A stretch of 7,144 bases of DNA from CAJXWH01 sp964343365 (GCA_964343365.1 CAYFJI010000093.1:1-7144), one strand, 5' to 3'; numbered from the stretch's first letter, positions 1 through 6,166 are shown. The notes: a model not told the origin generated them from the letters alone. Numbers and translations are program-made.

Positions 1-1171
1 GGATGAACTCCTCGGAGAACCCGAGCTGGCGAACGTCGTCGAGCCGTTGCATGAATCTGGCCCGCCATTCCTCGAGCGTACGGGCATAGCTGGTCGAATG
101 GTCACGGACATGGAGCAGCCGGAAGTCCGTTGCCCGACCGATGGAGTTCTGGATGTCGGTGAGGGAGGGCAGGAAGCCTCCCGGGAAAATGTACTTCTGG
201 ATGAAATCGATCGACTTCCGGTAACTCCGGGACCGTTGCTCCGGCATGACGATCGTCTGCAGAAAGAACCGGCTGCCCCGTTTGCAGAGCCGGTCACATT
301 GGCCGAAGAACGTGTCGAGAAACTCGTATCCCACCGCCTCGAGCATCTCGATGCTGACCAGCTTGTCGAATGTCCCGCTCAACTCGCGATAATCCTGTTG
401 CAGAAGGGTCACTGAATCGGACAGGTTCGCCCTGACGATCCGCTCGCTGGCGAATTCGTACTGCTCCCTGGAAATGGTCGTGGTGGTGACCTGACATCCA
501 TGACGCGTGGCGACATGCTCGGCGAATCCCCCCCAGCCGGTCCCGATCTCCAGCACATGATCATCCGGCTCCAACTCAAGGCGATCTCCGATCCCGTTGA
601 GCTTGGCCAGGGACGCCTCTTCGAGTGTTGCCGACGGCGACTCAAAGACAGCCGAGGAATACATCATGGTCTTGTCGAGAAACAACTCGAAGAACGTGTT
701 GCCAAGGTCGTAGTGGTCGGCGATGTTCTGCTGGCTTCCCCGGACCGTGTTTTTCCGCAGCTTGGCGGAGATGCTGCTGACAAGTTTGCCGAGGTTGCTC
801 CAACGCGGTTCGGCAAGTGTCAGCGCATTGATGTTGCGTGCGAAGAACCTGAGAACCGTCGTGAGATCCGACGTGGTCCATTCTCCCTGGACAAACGATT
901 CGGCCGCGCCCAGCGATCCGGAGAACAGCACACGACGATACAGCGAAGGGCAACCGACCGTCATCCTGGCCACCAACTCGTCATCCTGCGGATCTCCGAG
1001 GATATGAGTCCCGTCGTGATCCGTGATGGCAATGTGGCCCTCATTCATCCCAGACAGCCTCCCCAAGAGGATCCCACGAAACTTCCGGTCCAGCCACGTC
1101 AACGGTTGGCACGGGTCGGCTGTGTACGAATGGGAATTGGACGGCGTCTGAGTCGTGTTGTCAGTGGTCAT
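1..1171 (-). CDS. CFA-synthase-like SAM-dependent fatty-acyl methyltransferase, 3' end outside window
   Basis: 390 residues are visible; the reading frame is open to the window edge, so the C-terminus is missing. The family transfers a methyl(ene) group from S-adenosylmethionine to the double bond of unsaturated acyl chains in membrane phospholipids. An N-terminal region (about 1-145) precedes the CFA core: HYDLGN at 153-158, MMYSSAVF at 169-176, the SAM-binding loop VLEIGTGWGG at 206-215, TTISREQ at 231-237, LEAVG at 277-281 and KYIFPGGFLPS at 326-336. Against E. coli Cfa the bicarbonate-site residues read Ser173 (for Cys139), Glu278 (Glu239), Gln305 (His266), Ile307 (Ile268) and Tyr362 (Tyr317). 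Two of five ligands are therefore changed, which suggests a UfaM-type methyltransferase rather than a true cyclopropane synthase. The ATG lies 14 bases after the DUF1365 stop, so it is the last visible gene of the operon. Family assignment is firm; the exact product is not. Confidence 0.93.
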   Translation of the reverse strand, partial: MTTDNTTQTPSNSHSYTADPCQPLTWLDRKFRGILLGRLSGMNEGHIAITDHDGTHILGDPQDDELVARMTVGCPSLYRRVLFSGSLGAAESFVQGEWTTSDLTTVLRFFARNINALTLAEPRWSNLGKLVSSISAKLRKNTVRGSQQNIADHYDLGNTFFELFLDKTMMYSSAVFESPSATLEEASLAKLNGIGDRLELEPDDHVLEIGTGWGGFAEHVATRHGCQVTTTTISREQYEFASERIVRANLSDSVTLLQQDYRELSGTFDKLVSIEMLEAVGYEFLDTFFGQCDRLCKRGSRFFLQTIVMPEQRSRSYRKSIDFIQKYIFPGGFLPSLTDIQNSIGRATDFRLLHVRDHSTSYARTLEEWRARFMQRLDDVRQLGFSEEFI

Positions 1172-1185
1172 TCCGAGGTCGTTCT

Positions 1186-2001
1186 TTAGTGATGAGTGGG
1201 CTCAGTGACGGGTCCCTCCGCATGCTTGGGATGCGGATGGAATGGAACCCGCTTCATCCACAGGACGGCTGCCTGCCAGTAGATGGCAATCGCTACGCGG
1301 ATCGTCATCAGCGGAAAGCGGAGCAGGGCGAGCGCAAGGCGTGAGGAACTCATGGATTGTCGTGTGAGTGTCAATGTCGCATCAAAGATGTGCTGTCCGT
1401 CCCTGGACGAGTCGATCTGGACCGAGAGATGGTTGGATGGTTGCGTGAGCCGCCAACGGTATTCCATGTCCATCGGCATGAATGGCGAGACATGAAAGTC
1501 CTTGGGATGTTCCGCCACGAGAGTCTCGGGCGCGTCCTCGGGGACCGGAATCACGTAGCAGTGGTGTTCTCCCCAGGGCGTGTTGTGCACTTCCGCCACG
1601 ATGGCCTCGACGCGGGTGTCGTCGGCATCAAAGCAATAGAACAGGCTGACCGGGTTGAAGACGTGTCCGCCATATCTCAGGTGCGTGAGAAGCCGGATCG
1701 GACCATCGACCACCTGGGCTGTCTGTTCACGGACCAGGTCGCGCACGCAGGCGGCCAGCGGCCTGTCCGGATCACCAAAGTGATCTGACCTCCGAAACCA
1801 CGCCAGGTTCGGTCCCCGGGTTGACCAGAACCAGCGTCCTGCAAACACCGAATCCAGTTCATCGAGGTCGAGGTACACCAGGAACAACTGGTAACGGAAC
1901 CTGTGAACAACCGGCACGTACCGCGCATGCTCCACCCGCCCGCGGTACAGGCAACTGTGGCTCGGGGAATTCTGAGACGTTCTGGACACGGGAGGTTTCA
2001 A
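1186..2001 (-). CDS. DUF1365 family protein (COG3496)
   Basis: 271 residues, normal length for DUF1365, a family of unproven biochemical function that is repeatedly found beside amine-oxidase-like flavoproteins and CFA-like methyltransferases. Family hallmarks seen in order: LYRGRVEHARYVPVVHRFRY (18-37), RSDHFGDPDRPL (71-82), LLTHLRYGGHVFNPVSLFYC (104-123), EVHNTPWGEHHCYV (137-150), FHVSPFMPMDMEYRW (169-183) and a C-terminal YWQAAVLWMKRVPFHPHP (241-258). The many conserved His, Asn and aromatic residues hint at an enzyme or a metal or lipid-binding role, but this is inference. A moderately hydrophobic stretch near 220-248 could touch the membrane. The chosen start is TTG at 2001, overlapping the TGA stop of the upstream flavoprotein gene in a TTGA quartet, which fits translational coupling. 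GTG at 1989 is the alternative; neither has a clear Shine-Dalgarno sequence. It sits between the flavoprotein and the methyltransferase in one operon, so a shared lipid-modification pathway is likely. Confidence 0.92.
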   Translation of the reverse strand: MKPPVSRTSQNSPSHSCLYRGRVEHARYVPVVHRFRYQLFLVYLDLDELDSVFAGRWFWSTRGPNLAWFRRSDHFGDPDRPLAACVRDLVREQTAQVVDGPIRLLTHLRYGGHVFNPVSLFYCFDADDTRVEAIVAEVHNTPWGEHHCYVIPVPEDAPETLVAEHPKDFHVSPFMPMDMEYRWRLTQPSNHLSVQIDSSRDGQHIFDATLTLTRQSMSSSRLALALLRFPLMTIRVAIAIYWQAAVLWMKRVPFHPHPKHAEGPVTEPTHH

Positions 2002-3260
2002 GATTCAGAAGACTTGTTGACGTCATCCTGGAATGCGTCGCAGACCGCCATGGCACTGGCCACACCCGCTTCGTGGAATCCATTCCCCCAGTAGGCGCCA
2101 CAATAGGATGTGCGACGATGACGAATCAGTTCGAGATGCCGTGCCTGGGCCCGATGTTTCTGAACGGAAAAAACCGGGTGACTGTAACGAAATTCGCGGA
2201 TGACGTGCTCGGGACTGATGCGTGCACTGTCGTTGAGTGTCACGCAAAAAGTCTGCTTCGAACGGAGTCGCTGCAGGATGTTCATGTTGTATGTCACCGA
2301 CGGCCTGATACTGTCCCCGGCCTGAAGGAGATAATTCCAACTGGCCCAGGCCCGCCGACGGACCGGCAACAGCGACGTGTCAGTGTGCAAGACCGCCGTG
2401 TTGTCTCCGTAGGGGAATGCCGAGAGCACATCCGTTTCGACGGGATCCAGGTCCTGGACTATGTCGAGAGCCTGGTCGGCATGACACGCCAGGATCACCT
2501 CGTCAAATGCCTGGGGTTCTGACCCCGCCGCAGTCAGCATCACGTGGTCCGGGTGACGGGTCACCGCGGAGACAGCCGCCTTTAGGCGGATCCGATCACG
2601 GAACGGGTCCGTCAACTTCTCGACATACCGTGACGAACCACCATCAACCGTTCGCCAGGTCGGACGATTGCGAATCTGCAACAACCCGTGATTGTCGAAG
2701 AACTCGATGATGAATCGAACGGGGAACTCCTCGAATGCCGTCGTCGGACAGGACCAAATGGCGGCTCCCATCGGCAGGAAGTAGTTGTCGGTAAAACGCC
2801 GTCCAAACCGATTGCGTTCGAGGAATTCGCGAATCGTCGTCGAGTGATCACATTCGGCCGACAACTCCGCCGCCTCCCGGTGGAATCGCAGGATGTCCAG
2901 GATCATCCGGTAATGGGACGCCGACAGCAGATTCCTGCGTTGCGCGAACAGGCCATTCAGCGAAGATCCAGAGTACTCGTGCCCGGACCGTTGGCAGCGG
3001 ACGCTGAAACTCATTTCGGTTGCTGTCGAACTCACACCGATCGAATCCAGCAGCCCGCTGAAATGCGGGTAGTTGGTGCGATTGAAAACGATGAACCCGG
3101 TGTCGACTGCCAATGGCCCATCATCCGTATCAACCGCGACCGTGTTGACGTGCCCACCGATGTGGTCGTTGACCTCGAACACCGTGACGTCGTGCTGGCG
3201 GAACAGAAGATGGGCGCACAGCAGGCCGGACACGCCGCTTCCGACAATCGCGATCTGCAT
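1998..3260 (-). CDS. FAD-dependent amine-oxidase-like flavoprotein (COG2907 type)
   Basis: 420 residues from the ATG at 3260. It resembles the COG2907 NAD(P)/FAD-binding flavoproteins encoded next to CFA-like and DUF1365 genes. An oxidation or desaturation of an acyl chain is the likely role, by analogy with the UfaD/UfaO steps of furan fatty acid synthesis; the exact reaction is not known from sequence. Seen: dinucleotide-binding GSGVSG at 7-12 with the acidic end of beta-2 at Glu29, GGH at 35-37, VDTGFIVFN at 52-60, EYSGSSLNGLFAQRRN at 95-110, AAIWSCP at 166-172, ACHADQAL at 258-265, AVLHTDTSLLP at 289-299, AWASWNY at 304-310, and the C-terminal FAD-contact segment CGAYWGNGFHEAG at 387-399. 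The frame also opens at a TTG at 3314 that overlaps the upstream stop (TTGA). The ATG is preferred because AAGG lies 8 bases before it and the protein then begins directly with the FAD fold. No signal peptide is evident, so it is probably cytoplasmic or membrane-peripheral. Confidence 0.93.
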   Translation of the reverse strand: MQIAIVGSGVSGLLCAHLLFRQHDVTVFEVNDHIGGHVNTVAVDTDDGPLAVDTGFIVFNRTNYPHFSGLLDSIGVSSTATEMSFSVRCQRSGHEYSGSSLNGLFAQRRNLLSASHYRMILDILRFHREAAELSAECDHSTTIREFLERNRFGRRFTDNYFLPMGAAIWSCPTTAFEEFPVRFIIEFFDNHGLLQIRNRPTWRTVDGGSSRYVEKLTDPFRDRIRLKAAVSAVTRHPDHVMLTAAGSEPQAFDEVILACHADQALDIVQDLDPVETDVLSAFPYGDNTAVLHTDTSLLPVRRRAWASWNYLLQAGDSIRPSVTYNMNILQRLRSKQTFCVTLNDSARISPEHVIREFRYSHPVFSVQKHRAQARHLELIRHRRTSYCGAYWGNGFHEAGVASAMAVCDAFQDDVNKSSES

Positions 3261-3268
3261 CTGGCCCG

Positions 3269-3272
3269 CCTT
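3269..3272 (-). promoter_or_regulatory. Ribosome binding site deciding the flavoprotein start
   Basis: AAGG, read on the minus strand, lies 8 bases before the ATG at 3260. It supports that ATG over the TTG at 3314, which overlaps the upstream stop and would add an 18-residue Ser/Thr/Lys-rich leader not expected for this family. Confidence 0.5.
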
Positions 3273-3310
3273 GCGGTTCGAATGTGAGGTCAACGACGCT
3301 GACGCCGTCT

Positions 3311-4585
3311 TCAATGGGCACTCAACATGGGTGTCAGCGTCTCAAACAGGTCGCCAACACCGGGCTTGAAGACATTGCCCACCAGCATGTCTGTCAGGTT
3401 GTCTCGCTGCTCGGGATGCCAGCGGATGAAGTCCGCAAAATTGAAGGTCGGATCGTAGAAGGCATAGACGAGTTGTCGAAAGTTCTCGACCCCGATGTCA
3501 TAGGAGCCCTTCCAGTTCCCGAGTTGCTCCGCCGATGTGTCGTCGGCCAGCAGTCCCTCGTGAATCGACTCCGCAGCCAATTCTCCCGAGGCCAGCGCCA
3601 GGAACACACCCGAGGAATACACCGGGTCAATGAAACTGTATGCATCGCCCACCAGGACCCAGCCGTGGCCTGACACGGCCGATGAGCTGTACGAGAAGTC
3701 TCTCGTCGTACGAAATGCCTCCACCGGCCTGGCATCGGCCAGTCGCATGGCAATCGCCGGACATCGGCTCAATTCCCTTTCGAAAATCTGCTCCGCCGTC
3801 AGGCCATCTCCGAACAGCCAATCGGTCTCTCCCGTGCAACCCACGCTGACGACGTTGTCGGGCAGCGGGATGTACCAGAACCACGACTTGTGATCCTGTG
3901 AGTTGAAGATGATCGTCGCACCCTCGTCCCGCCCCTGGTCTCGATGCGCATTCTCATACCATGTCCAGATCGTGCCATTCTTCAAACGTGGATCGACTGA
4001 CCGCAGTTTCAGCCGACTGGACAGAAACCCGGATTGTCCTGACGCGTCCACGATCACCCGCGCCTTGATCGGCTTCCGCATCGTGGGATCGTCCCCGCTG
4101 CTCTTCACCCAAACTGTCGAGGTGCCTCCCGCGTGAAAATCCACAGCCATCGCCTGGGTCCCCGAACGGATCTCCGCTCCCAACTCCCTGGCACGGTCCA
4201 CCAGCATGCGATCGAACGTTCCACGCACCACCTGCCAGGTGTATCCCAGCCCCAACGAATCAAAGTCCTCGAAGTAGAAGGGCGCCGACGTCTGCCCACT
4301 CGCCCCGACGAACTGCACGCTGTATTTCTGCAGGAACGAGGACGCCTGAAGCCATTCCACCACGCCCAACCGGTCCAGGATGCTGTTGACCGCAGGAATG
4401 AGTGACTCACCCACGTGGTGTCGCGGAAATTCCTCCCGATCCAACAGGACCACGTCGTGACCCCGTTGGGCCAACAATGAGGCCACGGTGGATCCGGCGG
4501 GACCAGAACCGATGATCACCGCATCACGTAACGTGAGATCTGGTTTGGGATCAGTCGTCATCTTGGCTTCGGTCGTCGTCATCAT
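3311..4585 (-). CDS. Flavin-dependent halogenase-like FAD monooxygenase
   Basis: 424 residues. The fold is that of flavin-dependent halogenases and related FAD monooxygenases: GSGPAG at 26-31, Asp/Arg after beta-2 at 49-50, the family signature VGESLIP at 58-64, FLQKYSVQF at 84-92 placing a lysine (Lys87) where phenol/pyrrole-type halogenases keep their catalytic lysine, WFWYIP at 235-240 (WxWxIP), the FAD-binding GD at 313-314, and FIDPVYSSG at 318-326 (FxxPxxSxG). All motifs used to tell halogenases from ordinary monooxygenases are therefore present. The length is close to pyrrole/phenol halogenases and shorter than tryptophan halogenases. Substrate and true halogenation cannot be read from sequence; hydroxylation or geranylgeranyl-reductase-like chemistry remains possible. 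No flavin reductase partner is visible. It is the first gene of the minus-strand operon, with the flavoprotein 50 bases downstream. ATG 4585 is chosen; in-frame ATGs at 4582 and 4561 are alternatives. No strong Shine-Dalgarno sequence is seen. Confidence 0.88.
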   Translation of the reverse strand: MMTTTEAKMTTDPKPDLTLRDAVIIGSGPAGSTVASLLAQRGHDVVLLDREEFPRHHVGESLIPAVNSILDRLGVVEWLQASSFLQKYSVQFVGASGQTSAPFYFEDFDSLGLGYTWQVVRGTFDRMLVDRARELGAEIRSGTQAMAVDFHAGGTSTVWVKSSGDDPTMRKPIKARVIVDASGQSGFLSSRLKLRSVDPRLKNGTIWTWYENAHRDQGRDEGATIIFNSQDHKSWFWYIPLPDNVVSVGCTGETDWLFGDGLTAEQIFERELSRCPAIAMRLADARPVEAFRTTRDFSYSSSAVSGHGWVLVGDAYSFIDPVYSSGVFLALASGELAAESIHEGLLADDTSAEQLGNWKGSYDIGVENFRQLVYAFYDPTFNFADFIRWHPEQRDNLTDMLVGNVFKPGVGDLFETLTPMLSAH

Positions 4586-4636
4586 TCCATCGTTCTTACT
4601 TACGAAAGACCCGCAGATCCAAGGTAGAGTTTAACG

Positions 4637-4665
4637 TTCAAAACGGCCATAATGGACATGTTGAA
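4637..4665. repeat. Imperfect 29-bp inverted repeat, candidate operator
   Basis: The left arm TTCAAAACGGCCAT and the right arm ATGGACATGTTGAA flank a single central A at 4651. Eleven of fourteen positions pair: five outer (TTCAA/TTGAA), two of the five middle, and four inner (CCAT/ATGG). The dyad sits 51 bases before the halogenase-like start and about 108 before the regulator start. It is the best operator candidate in the region, but no binding data support it. Confidence 0.4.
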
Positions 4666-4712
4666 GAATGACGATTCTGCACCCCGATCATCAGGACACA
4701 GGACCGTGGTTC

Positions 4713-4722
4713 TCGTGCACGA
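4713..4722. repeat. Perfect 10-bp palindrome TCGTGCACGA
   Basis: TCGTGCACGA is identical to its own reverse complement and lies between the 29-bp dyad and the regulator start. Pairing does not extend outward. It could be an operator half or site, or chance. Confidence 0.25.
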
Positions 4723-4760
4723 TCGCAACAAACTCGCCGCCTGATCCCACGGATCGGCGA

Positions 4761-4773
4761 TCGGAAATTCCGA
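4761..4773. repeat. 13-bp palindrome over the regulator's ribosome binding region
   Basis: TCGGAA and TTCCGA flank one central A and end directly at the GTG start codon. The only Shine-Dalgarno-like bases of the regulator (GGA, 4763-4765, 8 bases from GTG) are inside it. A one-base loop cannot form an RNA hairpin, so if it is functional it would act at the DNA level, for example in autoregulation. Confidence 0.25.
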
Positions 4774-5676
4774 GTGCCCACAACAACCTCCAGAACATTG
4801 CTGTCACCCAAGCAGGTCGCTCGAGCCATCGGCGTGAGTGAATCGTCGCTCAAACGCTGGTGTGACCAGGGCAAGCTGAAGTGCGAGAAGACCGCTGGCG
4901 GCCATCGACGGATGCGGATTGGCTCCGTCATGTCATTTATCCGCACCGGGGGATACCAGTTATCTGATCCAGGAGTCGTTGGGCTGCCACCGGCGACGGG
5001 ACAGACCCAGTGGACCATCGAACGTGCACGTGACCGGTTCGCCGCCGCCCTGATCGAGGGCGATGAGGAGGTGTGCCAGCAGGTGGCGTTGGATCTGTAC
5101 ATCGCGGGACATTCACTCAGTGTGATCTGTGACCAACTGATCGCCCGTGGCTTTCAGGAGATCGGCAACAGGTGGGACTGCGGTGACCTGGAGGTGTTCC
5201 AGGAACGACGGGGATGCGAACTGGCCACGCGATTGATCCATCGGTTTGGCGACCTGGTGACACGACCCGACCCCCGGGCTCCCAAGGCCATGGGAGGGAC
5301 GCTCGACGGGGACCCCTACACGCTGGCCTCCGGTATGGCGGAACTGGTGTTGCGAGACTCGGGATGGGATGCCCAGTCGATGGGCAACCTGTTGCCCTTT
5401 GAGACCGTGAGAGCAGCCGTACGGAAGATTCGCCCGAGGCTCCTCTGGCTGGGCGTGGCAGTGGTGCGAGACGAAGACCGGTTCATCGACGAGATGAATC
5501 GCCTGTACTCTGTCACCGAATCCGAAGGAACGGTCCTGGTGGTCGGAGGACCGGCTCTCGGCAAAACACTGCGAGGCCAAATCCGCTATTCGGCACACTG
5601 TGATTCCATGCAACATCTTGAAGACTTCGCACGCCTGTTGCTGGCCAGGGAATTCACATCAAGTTCAAGTCAATAG
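4774..5676 (+). CDS. MerR-type regulator, CarH/LitR-like but lacking cobalamin-binding histidines
   Basis: 300 residues, GTG start; no other ATG, GTG or TTG lies between it and the upstream in-frame stop. N-terminal MerR/excisionase-type helix-turn-helix at about 8-57 (SPKQVARAIGVSESSLKRW, then GGHRR at 42-46). A four-helix segment at about 82-155 and a Rossmann-like domain at about 170-295 (VLVVGGPAL at 254-262) match the adenosylcobalamin-sensing architecture of CarH/LitR. In CarH, Trp131, Glu141 and His142 cap the ligand, and His132 and His177 coordinate cobalt. Here Trp134 and Glu144 are kept (W-x9-E), but the histidines become Asp135, Arg145 and Tyr182, and the ExHxxG motif reads DPYTLA (180-185). 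Cobalamin sensing is thus doubtful; constitutive binding, another ligand (for example heme, as in SCHIC domains of PpaA/AerR) or protein partners are options. It probably controls the divergent lipid operon and its own transcript. The C-terminus ends in a Ser-rich tail encoded by a doubled TCAAGT. Confidence 0.9.
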   Translation: MPTTTSRTLLSPKQVARAIGVSESSLKRWCDQGKLKCEKTAGGHRRMRIGSVMSFIRTGGYQLSDPGVVGLPPATGQTQWTIERARDRFAAALIEGDEEVCQQVALDLYIAGHSLSVICDQLIARGFQEIGNRWDCGDLEVFQERRGCELATRLIHRFGDLVTRPDPRAPKAMGGTLDGDPYTLASGMAELVLRDSGWDAQSMGNLLPFETVRAAVRKIRPRLLWLGVAVVRDEDRFIDEMNRLYSVTESEGTVLVVGGPALGKTLRGQIRYSAHCDSMQHLEDFARLLLAREFTSSSSQ

Positions 5677-5679
5677 AGG
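5675..5679 (+). promoter_or_regulatory. Ribosome binding site of the hotdog gene
   Basis: AGAGG overlaps the regulator's TAG stop and lies 6 bases before the GTG at 5686. It fixes that GTG as the start and points to translation from the regulator's transcript. Confidence 0.6.
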
Positions 5680-5685
5680 CGGCAG

Positions 5686-6123
5686 GTGCTGAATCACAGC
5701 GATTGGAAGGCGTTGCTCCCGAATCGTGACCCGTGGTTATGGATCGATGAGGTCGTGGAGATGACCGAGTCAACCATCTCGGCGAGGAAACACCTGTCCA
5801 AGAGCCTGCCGGTATTTGAAGGACATTATCCGGGATTCCCGCTCCTCCCCGGCGTGATTCTCTGCGAAGCCTGCCTGGAAGCCTCCGCAATACTGATCGC
5901 CAGCCTGGGAGTATCGACCAATGGTCGCGTGCCGGTTGCCACCGGGATGAACAACGTACGGTTCCGCAGGATGGTGCGTCCCGGTGAAACGCTGGACATC
6001 GACGTCGAACTGAAAGACCGGCTCCAGGACGCATTTTACCTGCGTGGGCGGGTTTTGGTGGGTGATCAAGTATGTGCGACATTGAATTTCGTCACGACAG
6101 CAGCACCAGCGCCTGAGGAGTGA
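5686..6123 (+). CDS. FabZ-like hotdog-fold 3-hydroxyacyl-ACP dehydratase
   Basis: 145 residues, typical FabZ length. FabZ removes water from 3-hydroxyacyl-ACP during fatty acid elongation in the cytoplasm. Seen: LPNRDPWLWIDEVVEM at 11-26 (matches the FabZ LPHRxPxLxxD start, with His replaced by Asn), GHYPGFPLLPG at 46-56 with catalytic His47, VILCEACLEASAIL at 57-70 with catalytic Glu61, and FRRMVRPGETLDIDVEL at 93-109, the conserved hotdog strand. Both catalytic residues are kept, so dehydratase activity is plausible; an isomerase or accessory role in a dedicated fatty-acyl or polyketide-like pathway is also possible. Its GTG lies 9 bases after the regulator stop with a good Shine-Dalgarno sequence, so the two genes are almost certainly co-transcribed. 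Because housekeeping fabZ usually sits with lpx/fab genes, this copy is probably a paralog tied to the lipid locus. The gene ends 34 bases from the convergent propeller gene. Confidence 0.88.
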   Translation: MLNHSDWKALLPNRDPWLWIDEVVEMTESTISARKHLSKSLPVFEGHYPGFPLLPGVILCEACLEASAILIASLGVSTNGRVPVATGMNNVRFRRMVRPGETLDIDVELKDRLQDAFYLRGRVLVGDQVCATLNFVTTAAPAPEE

Positions 6124-6145
6124 CCTCCCCTCGAGGACATTCAGA

Positions 6146-6166
6146 ACTCCACCCGGTTCATGGAGT
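6146..6166. terminator. Weak stem-loop between convergent genes
   Basis: ACTCCA (6146-6151) and TGGAGT (6161-6166) form a perfect 6-bp stem with a 9-base loop, spanning the stop codon of the propeller gene just beyond the hotdog gene's stop. There is no T-run on either side, so it is at best a weak bidirectional terminator. Confidence 0.2.

Larger units (their letters stand above)
4586..4773. promoter_or_regulatory. Divergent control region between the lipid operon and the regulator
   Basis: 188 bases separate the ATG of the halogenase-like gene (minus) from the GTG of the MerR-type regulator (plus), so promoters for both transcripts must lie here or just inside the genes. No convincing -35/-10 pair was found on either strand. 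The region is more AT-rich around 4620-4680 than its surroundings and holds three dyad elements, listed separately. MerR-family regulators commonly bind such shared regions and control both themselves and the divergent genes; that this one does so is inference. Confidence 0.6.

Noticed and set aside
47..1189. Long plus-strand open frames opposite the CFA-like gene (47-415 and 500-1189)
   Set aside because: They show no recognisable motifs, while the minus strand carries an unbroken CFA family sequence. They are antisense shadows of GC-rich coding DNA.
1821..3287. Plus-strand open frames of about 200-230 codons opposite the DUF1365 and flavoprotein genes
   Set aside because: The opposing minus-strand frames have clear family motifs along their full length; the plus-strand translations look like composition-driven noise.
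4586..4645. ECF-type promoter (TGAAC ... CGTA) upstream of the halogenase-like gene, as in singlet-oxygen sigma-factor regulons
   Set aside because: TGAAC and TCGTA-like words exist on the minus strand, but the spacing is about 31 bases, far longer than the spacing such promoters use.
4661..4691. Sigma-70 promoter TTGAAG ... GATCAT for the regulator
   Set aside because: The spacing of 19 bases and a 4-of-6 match to the -10 consensus are too weak to support a call.
4638..5102. Minus-strand open frame reaching from the intergenic region into the regulator
   Set aside because: It lies antisense to the regulator's DNA-binding domain, has no motifs, and would occupy the divergent promoter region.
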